Shown in pieces: positions 7,083 through 14,050 of a stretch of DNA of 17,031 nt. Numbering within the stretch: position 1 is the first letter of the stretch; each line of letters begins with the position of its first letter. The notes beneath the pieces are model-generated. The model worked only from the letters and a program-made list of their open reading frames with translations. It was not told the origin of the DNA and searched no databases. Origin of the DNA: SVEL01 sp045126215 (lineage in GTDB: Bacteria; Bacillota; Clostridia; Lachnospirales; Lachnospiraceae); NCBI GenBank assembly GCA_045126215.1, contig JBGVOD010000015.1, positions 1 through 17,031 of the forward strand, in the 5' to 3' direction. The translations under genes and the position numbers were made by a program.

Positions 7083-7895
7083 ATGATGTTAGGGTTGGAA
7101 AATAAACTCACATTGTATGGTTTTAACAATCTCACAAAAACACTGAGTTTTAGTATTTACGATGTGTGCTATGCAAAGAGCGAGAGAGAACAGAAAGATT
7201 ACATTGAATATATTGATGAGCAGTATAATTCAGACAGACTTACAACGATTTTGTGTAATGTCACAAAGATGATAGGTGCTCATATTTTGAATATATCAAA
7301 ACAGGATTACGAACCTCAGGGAGCATCTGTTAATGTTCTTATTGCAGAAGATAATCTCCCAGAGAATATTGATGTTTCATGTAATAGAGGACAATACTCG
7401 GAGGGCGTAACGGACTTTATACATGCCCATCTTGATAAGAGTCATGTTACTGTTCATACTTTTCCTGAATACCACCCTGACAATAATATTTCTACATTCA
7501 GAGTTGATATTGATGTGGCTACTTGTGGAGAAATATCGCCACTCAATGCATTAAACTATCTTATTGGAAGCTTTGATTCGGATATTATTACAATAGATTA
7601 TAAGGTGCGTGGTTTTACAAGAGATGTATCCGGAAAGAAGTATTTTATTGATCACAAAATTAATTCTATTCAAAATTACATTGATGAAAGAACACTTAAA
7701 AAATATGATGTCGTTGATATTAATATGTATCAGACAAATACATTCCACACGAAGCTGTTAATCAAAGAAATAGATTTACAGAACTATTTATTTAATACAG
7801 ATGCATATGAGATTCCTCCAAAAACAAGACTTGAAATTATCGAAAGTCTTAGAAGAGAAATGATTGAAATACATAGTGGAATGAATATTTATTAG
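7083..7895 (+). CDS. speD: S-adenosylmethionine decarboxylase proenzyme, E. coli-type (class 1A)
   Basis: SpeD removes the carboxyl group of S-adenosylmethionine to make the aminopropyl donor for spermidine synthesis. The sequence resembles E. coli SpeD along its whole length (GFNNLTKTLSF near the start, NILNI-like and QDYEPQGASV at 75-83). The self-processing site LDKSH places cleavage between Lys119 and Ser120, the serine becoming the pyruvoyl cofactor. The catalytic-cysteine region ATCGEISP and GFTRD are also kept. It is thus the long class, not the short B. subtilis form. The 5' end is uncertain. AAGG at 7079-7082 abuts ATG 7083 and lies three bases from ATG 7086. An in-frame TTG at 7095 would give 266 residues, closest to E. 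coli's 264, but is 12 bases from that site. The gene leads a tight co-directional group, with the decarboxylase starting 20 bases after its stop. Confidence 0.93.
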   Translation: MMLGLENKLTLYGFNNLTKTLSFSIYDVCYAKSEREQKDYIEYIDEQYNSDRLTTILCNVTKMIGAHILNISKQDYEPQGASVNVLIAEDNLPENIDVSCNRGQYSEGVTDFIHAHLDKSHVTVHTFPEYHPDNNISTFRVDIDVATCGEISPLNALNYLIGSFDSDIITIDYKVRGFTRDVSGKKYFIDHKINSIQNYIDERTLKKYDVVDINMYQTNTFHTKLLIKEIDLQNYLFNTDAYEIPPKTRLEIIESLRREMIEIHSGMNIY

Positions 7896-7914
7896 TTTTT
7901 GGAGGCATAGTGGA

Positions 7915-9360
7915 ATGAAATATACACAGGAGAATGCCCCAGTCTATGAGGCATTATTAGAACATAGAGAGGATCCTATTGTACATTTAGACGTTCCGGG
8001 ACATAAAGGAGGAAGGGGAAATAAGGAATTAAGAGATTTTCTTGGAAAGACCTGTCTTATTACAGATGTCAATTCAATGAAATCACTTGATAATCTTTGT
8101 CATCCTGTCTCTGTAATAAAAGATGCACAAAAACTTGCGGCTGATGCGTTTCATGCTGAAAATGCATTTTTTATCGTTAATGGCACAACAGCAGCGGTCC
8201 AGACTATGATTATGACGGCGTGTAAAGATGGCGATAAAATTATTATGCCAAGAAATGTACATAGAAGTGCAATTAATGCACTTGTGGTATCAGGGGCAAT
8301 ACCGGTTTATGTCAATCCTGATACAAATAAACAGCTTGGAATTCCACTTGGAATGAAAGTAGAAGATGTAAAGAAAGCTATTAATGAGAACCCTGATGCA
8401 GTAGCAGTAATGGTTAACAATCCAACATATTATGGAATATGCTCGAATTTAAAGGAAATAGTTAAGATTGCTCATGAACATAATATGATGGTACTTGTAG
8501 ATGAGGCTCATGGTACCCACCTTTATTTTGGAGATAATATGCCTGTATCGGCAATGGATGCAGGAGCAGATATGGCAGCTGTGAGCTTACATAAAACAGG
8601 TGGCTCACTTACACAGAGTTCTTTGCTTTTGACAGGAAAGAATGTAAATGCTGGATATGTTCATCAGATTATTAATCTTACACAGACTACAAGTGCATCA
8701 TATTTATTAATGGTTTCACTTGATCTTGCAAGAAAGAATCTTTACAAAAATGGTAAAGAGATGTTTAAAAAGACAGTTGAGTATGCCGATTATGCCAGAG
8801 AAGAAATCAATAGAATTGGTGGTTATTACGCATATTCCACTGAAATTGAGAACAAAGACAGCATTTATGCTTTTGACAAAACAAAGCTGTCAATATATAC
8901 AAGAGATATTGGACTAGCTGGAATTGAAGTATATGATATTTTAAGAGATGAATATGGAATTCAGATAGAGTTTGGAGATCTTGGAAATATCTTAGCAATT
9001 GTTTCAGCAGGTGACAGAGAGCTTGAGATTGAGCGTTTTATTTCGGCTCTTTATGAAATAAAAAGAAAATATGAAAAAGATAAAGCAGGTTTGTTTGATC
9101 ATGAATATATAAATCCTGAGGTAGTGTGTTCACCTAAGAAGGCTTTTTACAGTAATAAGAAGCAGGTTAGAATAAATGAGAGTTCAGGTATGATTTGCAA
9201 TGAGTTTGTTATGTGCTATCCACCAGGTATTCCTATTCTGGCACCTGGAGAGCGTATAACAAAAGAGATAATTGATTACATCAATTATGCAAAGGAAAAA
9301 GGGTGTTCTCTTACAGGAACTGAAGATTTAGAAGTGAATTACATAAATGTGTTAGTATAA
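7915..9360 (+). CDS. speA: PLP-dependent Orn/Lys/Arg decarboxylase of the short, B. subtilis SpeA-like type
   Basis: This fold-type-I decarboxylase converts a basic amino acid to its amine: arginine to agmatine, or lysine or ornithine to a diamine. Its 481 residues match the short B. subtilis SpeA/YaaO form. Landmarks are HLDVPGHKGG (24-33), the cofactor-stacking region NGTTAAVQ (89-96), DEAHG (196-200) contacting the cofactor, and the PLP lysine Lys227 in SLHKTGGSLTQSS. The C-terminal part carries EFVMCYPPGIPI, also found in SpeA. A GGAGG box seven bases before the ATG supports the start. Arginine is the default guess by similarity. However, the substrate-side segment DVNSMKSLDNLCHP differs from B. 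subtilis, and no agmatinase or agmatine deiminase is nearby, so lysine or ornithine use cannot be excluded. Confidence 0.88.
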   Translation: MKYTQENAPVYEALLEHREDPIVHLDVPGHKGGRGNKELRDFLGKTCLITDVNSMKSLDNLCHPVSVIKDAQKLAADAFHAENAFFIVNGTTAAVQTMIMTACKDGDKIIMPRNVHRSAINALVVSGAIPVYVNPDTNKQLGIPLGMKVEDVKKAINENPDAVAVMVNNPTYYGICSNLKEIVKIAHEHNMMVLVDEAHGTHLYFGDNMPVSAMDAGADMAAVSLHKTGGSLTQSSLLLTGKNVNAGYVHQIINLTQTTSASYLLMVSLDLARKNLYKNGKEMFKKTVEYADYAREEINRIGGYYAYSTEIENKDSIYAFDKTKLSIYTRDIGLAGIEVYDILRDEYGIQIEFGDLGNILAIVSAGDRELEIERFISALYEIKRKYEKDKAGLFDHEYINPEVVCSPKKAFYSNKKQVRINESSGMICNEFVMCYPPGIPILAPGERITKEIIDYINYAKEKGCSLTGTEDLEVNYINVLV

Positions 9361-9370
9361 CAGCAAAAGT

Positions 9371-9389
9371 AAGTAAAGATTTTATACTT
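9371..9389 (+). other. Small hairpin in the speE leader
   Basis: AAGTA (9371-9375) pairs with TACTT (9385-9389) around a loop that again contains AAGATTT. The nonamer TAAAGATTT is shared with the speD leader hairpin (7036-7044 and 9374-9382). The stem is short, and this may be chance in AT-rich spacer DNA. Confidence 0.2.
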
Positions 9390-9409
9390 GCATAGAAAGG
9401 AATGGTTTT

Positions 9410-10261
9410 ATGGATTTATGGTTTACTGAGAATCATACGGAAAATGTCAGGTTTTCCATAAAGGTTGACAAACAGATTGTTTCAAAAGAAAGTAAATATC
9501 AAAGAATTGATGTATTTGATACATATGAGTTTGGAAGAGTTCTTACTCTTGATGGATATGTGATGCTTACTGAAAAAGACGAATTCATATATCATGAAAT
9601 GATAACACATGTGCCAATGGCAGTTAATCCTAATATTAAGAAGGTACTTGTTATAGGTGCAGGTGATGGAGGAACTGTTAGAGAACTTGTCAGGTATGAT
9701 TCAATAGAACATATAGACATGGTTGAGATTGATAAAGAAGTGGTGGATGTATGTAAGGAATATTTTCCAAAGGTGGCATCGGGATTTGATGACAAACGTT
9801 TAGATATACATTATGCTGATGGTCTTAAGTTTGTAAGAGGAAAGACAAATGAATATGACCTTATCATTGTGGATTCCACAGATCCATTTGGTCCGGGAGA
9901 GAGTCTCTTTACAAAAGAGTTTTATGGAAACTGTTACGATGCATTAACAGAGCAGGGAATACTTATAAATCAGCATGAAAGTCCTTATTATCCACAGGAT
10001 TCAAAAGCTATGAAAAAGTCACACAAAAGAATAAAAGCAAATTTTGATGTGTCATACCTGTACCAAATGCATATTCCAACTTATCCATCAGGACATTGGC
10101 TTTTTGGATTTGCTTCAAAGGGATTAAATCCTATAGATGATTTAAAGGCTGAAGAATGGAATAAGCTTAAGCTAGAAACAAAGTATTATAATACAAAGCT
10201 TCATCTTGGAGCCTTTATGTTACCAACATATGTACTAGATATGATAAATAATATAGATTAA
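9410..10261 (+). CDS. speE: Spermidine synthase-family aminopropyltransferase
   Basis: SpeE transfers the aminopropyl group of decarboxylated SAM to a diamine, usually putrescine, giving spermidine and methylthioadenosine. The 283 residues are normal length. Visible motifs are FGRVLTLDG (41-49), DEFIYHEM (57-64), the nucleotide-binding GAGDGG (83-88, usually GGGDGG), the acidic VEID (105-108) and the active-site DSTDPFGPGESLF (155-167). QHESPYY (188-194) also fits the family. A ribosome binding site, AAAGGA, lies about nine bases before the ATG. It sits between the decarboxylase and the carboxyspermidine dehydrogenase on the same strand. The acceptor could be putrescine, agmatine or cadaverine depending on what the decarboxylase makes; sequence alone does not settle this. 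Confidence 0.92.
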   Translation: MDLWFTENHTENVRFSIKVDKQIVSKESKYQRIDVFDTYEFGRVLTLDGYVMLTEKDEFIYHEMITHVPMAVNPNIKKVLVIGAGDGGTVRELVRYDSIEHIDMVEIDKEVVDVCKEYFPKVASGFDDKRLDIHYADGLKFVRGKTNEYDLIIVDSTDPFGPGESLFTKEFYGNCYDALTEQGILINQHESPYYPQDSKAMKKSHKRIKANFDVSYLYQMHIPTYPSGHWLFGFASKGLNPIDDLKAEEWNKLKLETKYYNTKLHLGAFMLPTYVLDMINNID

Positions 10262-10283
10262 TCGACAGAAAGGATATAAAGAA

Positions 10284-11483
10284 ATGGGAAAAGCTCTTAT
10301 TATTGGTGCTGGTGGAGTAGCCAGTGTTGTTATTCACAAATGTTGTCAGAACTCTGAAGTATTTGAAGAGATTATGATTGCAAGCAGAACAAAGTCAAAA
10401 TGTGATGCTTTTAAAGAAAAGTTATCAGGAGGCAAAACTATTATACATACAGCTCAGGTTGATGCTGATAATGTTGATGAACTTATTGAATTAATCAATG
10501 GGTTTAAGCCTGATATTGTAATTAATGTTGCACTTCCATACCAGGATCTTACAATTATGGATGCTTGTCTTGCAACAAAGACAAATTATATGGATACTGC
10601 AAATTATGAACCACTTGATACAGCTAAGTTTGAATATAAGTGGCAGTGGGCATATAGAGAAAAATTCAAAGAAGCTGGAATAACAGCATTGCTTGGAAGT
10701 GGATTTGATCCTGGTGTAACCGGTGTATTCTCTGCCTATGCTATGAAACATCATTTTGATGAGATACATTATATTGATATTCTTGATTGTAATGGCGGTG
10801 ATCATGGTTATCCATTTGCTACAAACTTTAATCCTGAAATTAATATCAGAGAGGTTAGTGCAAAGGGAAGCTATTGGGAAGACGGCAAATGGGTTGAAAC
10901 TGAACCAATGGAAATCAAGAGAGTATATAACTTTGACCAGGTAGGTGAAAAGGATATGTATCTTCTTCACCATGAGGAGCTTGAATCTCTTGGATTAAAT
11001 ATAAAGGGTATTAAGAGAATAAGATTCTTTATGACATTTGGACAGAGCTATCTTACACATCTTAAATGCCTGGAAAATGTTGGTATGACTTCAATTGAAC
11101 CTATCGATTTTGAAGGAAAGAAGATTGTTCCATTACAATTTTTAAAGGCTGTATTACCAGATCCTGCATCTTTAGGACCAAGAACAGTTGGAAAAACTAA
11201 TATCGGCTGTATCTTTAGAGGTATCAAGGATGGTAAAGAAAAGACATATTATTTATACAATGTGTGCGATCATCAGGAATGTTACAAAGAAGTAGGTTCA
11301 CAGGCTATTTCATATACAACTGGTGTTCCTGCTATGATTGGTGCGATGATGTTTATGACAGGAAAATGGAACAAACCAGGTGTATACAATATTGAAGAGT
11401 TTGATCCAGATCCATTTATGGAAGCATTAAATAAATGGGGACTTCCTTGGATTGAAGATTTCAATCCGGTATTGGTAGACTGA
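10284..11483 (+). CDS. Carboxynorspermidine/carboxyspermidine dehydrogenase (saccharopine dehydrogenase family)
   Basis: This NADPH-dependent enzyme condenses aspartate semialdehyde with a diamine and reduces the imine. It forms carboxyspermidine from putrescine or carboxynorspermidine from diaminopropane. The 399-residue sequence starts with a Rossmann motif GAGGVAS (8-14), then the HKCCQN and IASRTKSKC region typical of this subgroup. Further on are NVALPYQDLTIMDAC, GSGFDPGVTGVFSAYA and DILDCNGGDHG, all characteristic of the polyamine dehydrogenase and not of lysine saccharopine dehydrogenase. AGAAAGGA lies just upstream, and it begins 22 bases after the speE stop. Its functional partner, NspC, follows 68 bases later. 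The preferred diamine is unknown. Confidence 0.88.
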   Translation: MGKALIIGAGGVASVVIHKCCQNSEVFEEIMIASRTKSKCDAFKEKLSGGKTIIHTAQVDADNVDELIELINGFKPDIVINVALPYQDLTIMDACLATKTNYMDTANYEPLDTAKFEYKWQWAYREKFKEAGITALLGSGFDPGVTGVFSAYAMKHHFDEIHYIDILDCNGGDHGYPFATNFNPEINIREVSAKGSYWEDGKWVETEPMEIKRVYNFDQVGEKDMYLLHHEELESLGLNIKGIKRIRFFMTFGQSYLTHLKCLENVGMTSIEPIDFEGKKIVPLQFLKAVLPDPASLGPRTVGKTNIGCIFRGIKDGKEKTYYLYNVCDHQECYKEVGSQAISYTTGVPAMIGAMMFMTGKWNKPGVYNIEEFDPDPFMEALNKWGLPWIEDFNPVLVD

Positions 11484-11489
11484 TTTTTT

Positions 11490-11517
11490 GTACTTAAAGA
11501 ATATTTAATACTGGTAC
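11490..11517 (+). other. Palindromic hairpin between the dehydrogenase and nspC
   Basis: TTAAA (11494-11498) pairs with TTTAA (11504-11508) around GAATA. The flanking GTAC pairs (11490-11493 with 11514-11517) could extend the stem past a bulge. The 11-mer GTACTTAAAGA is identical to the start of the speD leader hairpin at 7031. There is no U-tract to make it a terminator. Confidence 0.25.
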
Positions 11518-11551
11518 TATTATTACATCACAATAATTATGGTAAATTATT

Positions 11552-12724
11552 ATGAATATTAAAGATGTTGATTTAACTAATATAAAAACACCATGCTATG
11601 TGTTTGATGAAGAGAAAATAATATCTAATATGAAAATATTAAAGGATATTATGGATAAAACTTCATGTAAAATCCTGTTGGCGCAGAAGGCGTTTTCGTC
11701 TTATTCAATGTATAATTTGATGAGCAAATACCTCGTTGGTACAACAGCAAGTTCGCTTCATGAAGCAAAACTTGGAAAGGAAGAATTTGAAGGCGAGGTG
11801 CATATATTTGCACCGGCATTTCGTGAGGACGAGATAGAAGAAATACTGTTAACTGTTGATCATATTGTTTTTAATAGTGTTTCACAATGGAATAAATATA
11901 GAAACTATGTAAAGGAATTCAAACAAAAAAATAATAAAAAGATTTCTTGTGGTCTTAGGATTAATCCTGAATATTCTACAGGTGAGCATGCAATGTATGA
12001 TCCATGCGCAAAGGGTTCAAGACTTGGAATAACCGTATCAAAGCTTGATAAAGCGGTTGAAGAGGATGGTAACTTCCTTGACGGGATAGAAGGGCTTCAT
12101 TTTCATACATTATGTGAGCAGAATTCGGATGATCTTGAAAGTACACTTGAAGTTGTTATTAATAAGTTTGGAAAGTATCTTAAGGATATGAAGTGGCTCA
12201 ACTTCGGTGGAGGACATCATATTACAAGAAAAGATTACGATATAGACAGACTGATAAGATGTATCAATAAAGTAAAATCTTTGTATGGCATTGAAGTGTA
12301 TTTAGAGCCGGGTGAAGCATGTGTTTTGAATGCAGGATATTTGCTTAGCAGAGTGCTTGATGTAAATGAAGGTGACATTACCAATCTTATTATGGATACT
12401 TCTGCAGCTTGTCATATGCCGGATGTATTGGAAGTTCCATATACTCCATATATTATTGATTCGGGAAAGCCTGGCGAAAAGAAATATACATACACATTAG
12501 GTGGACCGACATGTTTATCTGGAGATGTTATTGGTACATACTCATTTGATAATGAGGTAAAAGAACAGGATATGCTTATTTTTACAGATATGGCATTATA
12601 TACTGTTGTAAAAAATAATACTTTTAATGGTTTATGTTTACCGGATATTGATATTTTACAAACTGATGGTAAAATAAAAGTCATAAAATCTTTTGGATAC
12701 AATGATTTTAAAAGCAGACTATAG
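11552..12724 (+). CDS. nspC: Carboxynorspermidine/carboxyspermidine decarboxylase
   Basis: NspC removes the carboxyl group from the dehydrogenase product to give spermidine or norspermidine. It is a PLP enzyme of the alanine racemase (fold III) type. Its 390 residues show the PLP lysine Lys46 in LLAQKAFSS, HFHTLCEQ (183-190), the phosphate-binding FGGGHH (218-223), EPGEAC (252-257) and the active-site cysteine segment TSAACHMPDVLE (283-294). LGGPTCLSGD near the C-terminus also matches the family. Unlike its neighbours it has no recognisable ribosome binding site. The bases before the ATG are TTATGGTAAATTATT, and a seven-codon frame (11539-11562) overlaps the start, so translation may depend on coupling or be deliberately weak. 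argJ starts 12 bases after its stop. Confidence 0.92.
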   Translation: MNIKDVDLTNIKTPCYVFDEEKIISNMKILKDIMDKTSCKILLAQKAFSSYSMYNLMSKYLVGTTASSLHEAKLGKEEFEGEVHIFAPAFREDEIEEILLTVDHIVFNSVSQWNKYRNYVKEFKQKNNKKISCGLRINPEYSTGEHAMYDPCAKGSRLGITVSKLDKAVEEDGNFLDGIEGLHFHTLCEQNSDDLESTLEVVINKFGKYLKDMKWLNFGGGHHITRKDYDIDRLIRCINKVKSLYGIEVYLEPGEACVLNAGYLLSRVLDVNEGDITNLIMDTSAACHMPDVLEVPYTPYIIDSGKPGEKKYTYTLGGPTCLSGDVIGTYSFDNEVKEQDMLIFTDMALYTVVKNNTFNGLCLPDIDILQTDGKIKVIKSFGYNDFKSRL

Positions 12725-12736
12725 GAGGATTGAAAG

Positions 12737-13981
12737 ATGGAAAAGAAAACTTTTGAAGGCTATAAATACATTGAAGGCGGTGTTTGTGCTGCAAGAGGTT
12801 TTAGAGCAAGTGGTCTAAACTGTGGTTTCAATAAAGATAAAAATAAAAATGACCTGTGTCTTGTAGTTAGTGATGAGATGTGTAATGCTGCAGGTGTATT
12901 TACCCAAAATAAAGTAAAGGGTGCTCCTGTAGTTGTTTGTAAAGAAAATTTAGCAGCAACAAATGGTAAAGCTCAGGCTATTATTGCAAATTCAAAGAAT
13001 GCAAATACATGTAATGCTGATGGCATTGAAAAGGCTAATATGATGTGTGAGCTTGCTGCAAAAGCGCTTGGCATCAAAAAAGAAGAAGTTCTTGTTGCAA
13101 GTACAGGTGTTATTGGACAGGTGCTTCCAATTGAACCGGTTCAGACTCATATTATTGAACTTGTAAATAAGTTGACATATGAAGGAAATGGTAAAGCAGC
13201 TAATGCTATCATGACAACTGATACATTTCCAAAGGAGATTGCTGTTGAATTTAAGATTGGTGATAAGATTTGCCATCTTGGTGGAATGGGTAAAGGTAGT
13301 GGAATGATTCATCCCAATATGGCTACAACTCTTAACTTCATTACAACAGATGTTGCTATTTCAAGTGAAATGTTAAAGGTGGCATTATCAGATATTGTTA
13401 AGGTTACATATAATTGTCTCAGTGTAGATGGAGATCAGTCAACAAATGATACACTTATTGTAATGGCAAATGGTCTTGCAGGTAATAGAATGATTACATC
13501 ATATGGTACTGATTATGAGGTATTTAAACAGGCACTTTATATTGCAATGATGAATATTACAAAGATGTTAGCAAAGGACGGCGAAGGTGCTACAAAGTTA
13601 CTTGAGTGTACATGTAATGGTGCAAAGAATCTTGATACTGCCATAACTGTAGCAAAGAGTGTTATATGTTCTCCATTATTTAAGTGTGCAATGTTTGGTG
13701 AAGATGCAAACTGGGGAAGAATTTTATGCGCAGTAGGTTATGCAGATGCAGAGTTTGATATCAATAAAGTTGATGTTGATATTGAATCTGTAAAGGGTGT
13801 AATTGAAGTTTGCAGGAATGGCGCCGGTGTAGAGTTTTCCGAAGAAAAGGCAAAAGAAGTCTTATCAGAAGAAGAAATATATATTAATATTAATCTTAAT
13901 GAAGGTGTTGTATCTGCAAAGGCTTGGGGATGTGACCTTACATATGATTATGTAAAGATTAATGGTGATTATCGTTCATAA
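12737..13981 (+). CDS. argJ: Glutamate N-acetyltransferase / ornithine acetyltransferase proenzyme
   Basis: ArgJ moves the acetyl group from N-acetylornithine to glutamate, releasing ornithine and recycling the acetyl group in arginine synthesis. Some family members also use acetyl-CoA. The 414 residues are full length. The self-cleavage motif MIHPNMATTL puts the nucleophile at Thr197, splitting alpha and beta chains. GGMGKGSGM just before it, ANSKNANTC (84-92), ASTGVIGQ (121-128) and the terminal YVKINGDYRS are all typical. The family motif is usually ATML; here it is ATTL, which keeps the nucleophile. AGGAGG seven bases upstream and a 12-base gap from nspC indicate cotranscription. No other arginine gene is in the window, so its placement behind the polyamine genes suggests supply of ornithine/arginine to the decarboxylase. 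Confidence 0.94.
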   Translation: MEKKTFEGYKYIEGGVCAARGFRASGLNCGFNKDKNKNDLCLVVSDEMCNAAGVFTQNKVKGAPVVVCKENLAATNGKAQAIIANSKNANTCNADGIEKANMMCELAAKALGIKKEEVLVASTGVIGQVLPIEPVQTHIIELVNKLTYEGNGKAANAIMTTDTFPKEIAVEFKIGDKICHLGGMGKGSGMIHPNMATTLNFITTDVAISSEMLKVALSDIVKVTYNCLSVDGDQSTNDTLIVMANGLAGNRMITSYGTDYEVFKQALYIAMMNITKMLAKDGEGATKLLECTCNGAKNLDTAITVAKSVICSPLFKCAMFGEDANWGRILCAVGYADAEFDINKVDVDIESVKGVIEVCRNGAGVEFSEEKAKEVLSEEEIYININLNEGVVSAKAWGCDLTYDYVKINGDYRS

Positions 13982-13990
13982 TTTAGATAT

Positions 13991-14020
13991 TCATATTTAG
14001 TATATCACCCTCATATAAAT
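13991..14020 (+). promoter_or_regulatory. Sigma-E-like promoter of spoIVA
   Basis: TCATATT (13991-13997) matches the sigma-E -35 pattern KMATATT exactly. Fourteen bases later CATATAAA (14012-14019) resembles the -10 CATACAnT with two mismatches. Transcription would start near 14027. spoIVA belongs to the sigma-E regulon in Bacillus and Clostridia, which supports the call. Confidence 0.6.
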
Positions 14021-14043
14021 ATTGTAGGATATTTATATGGGGG
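14008..14043 (+). repeat. 15-bp inverted repeat spanning the spoIVA -10 and ribosome binding site
   Basis: The left arm 14008-14022 (CCCTCATATAAATAT) and right arm 14029-14043 (ATATTTATATGGGGG) are complementary except one T, which makes a U-G pair in RNA. The loop is six bases. The right arm ends in the GGGGG that serves as the spoIVA ribosome binding site; the left arm contains the -10. No T-tract follows, so this is not a standard terminator for argJ. Confidence 0.75.
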
Positions 14044-14050
14044 TATTATT

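Noticed and set aside
14008..14043. Inverted repeat read as the argJ terminator
   Set aside because: No T-tract follows the right arm, and the arm ends in the spoIVA ribosome binding site.
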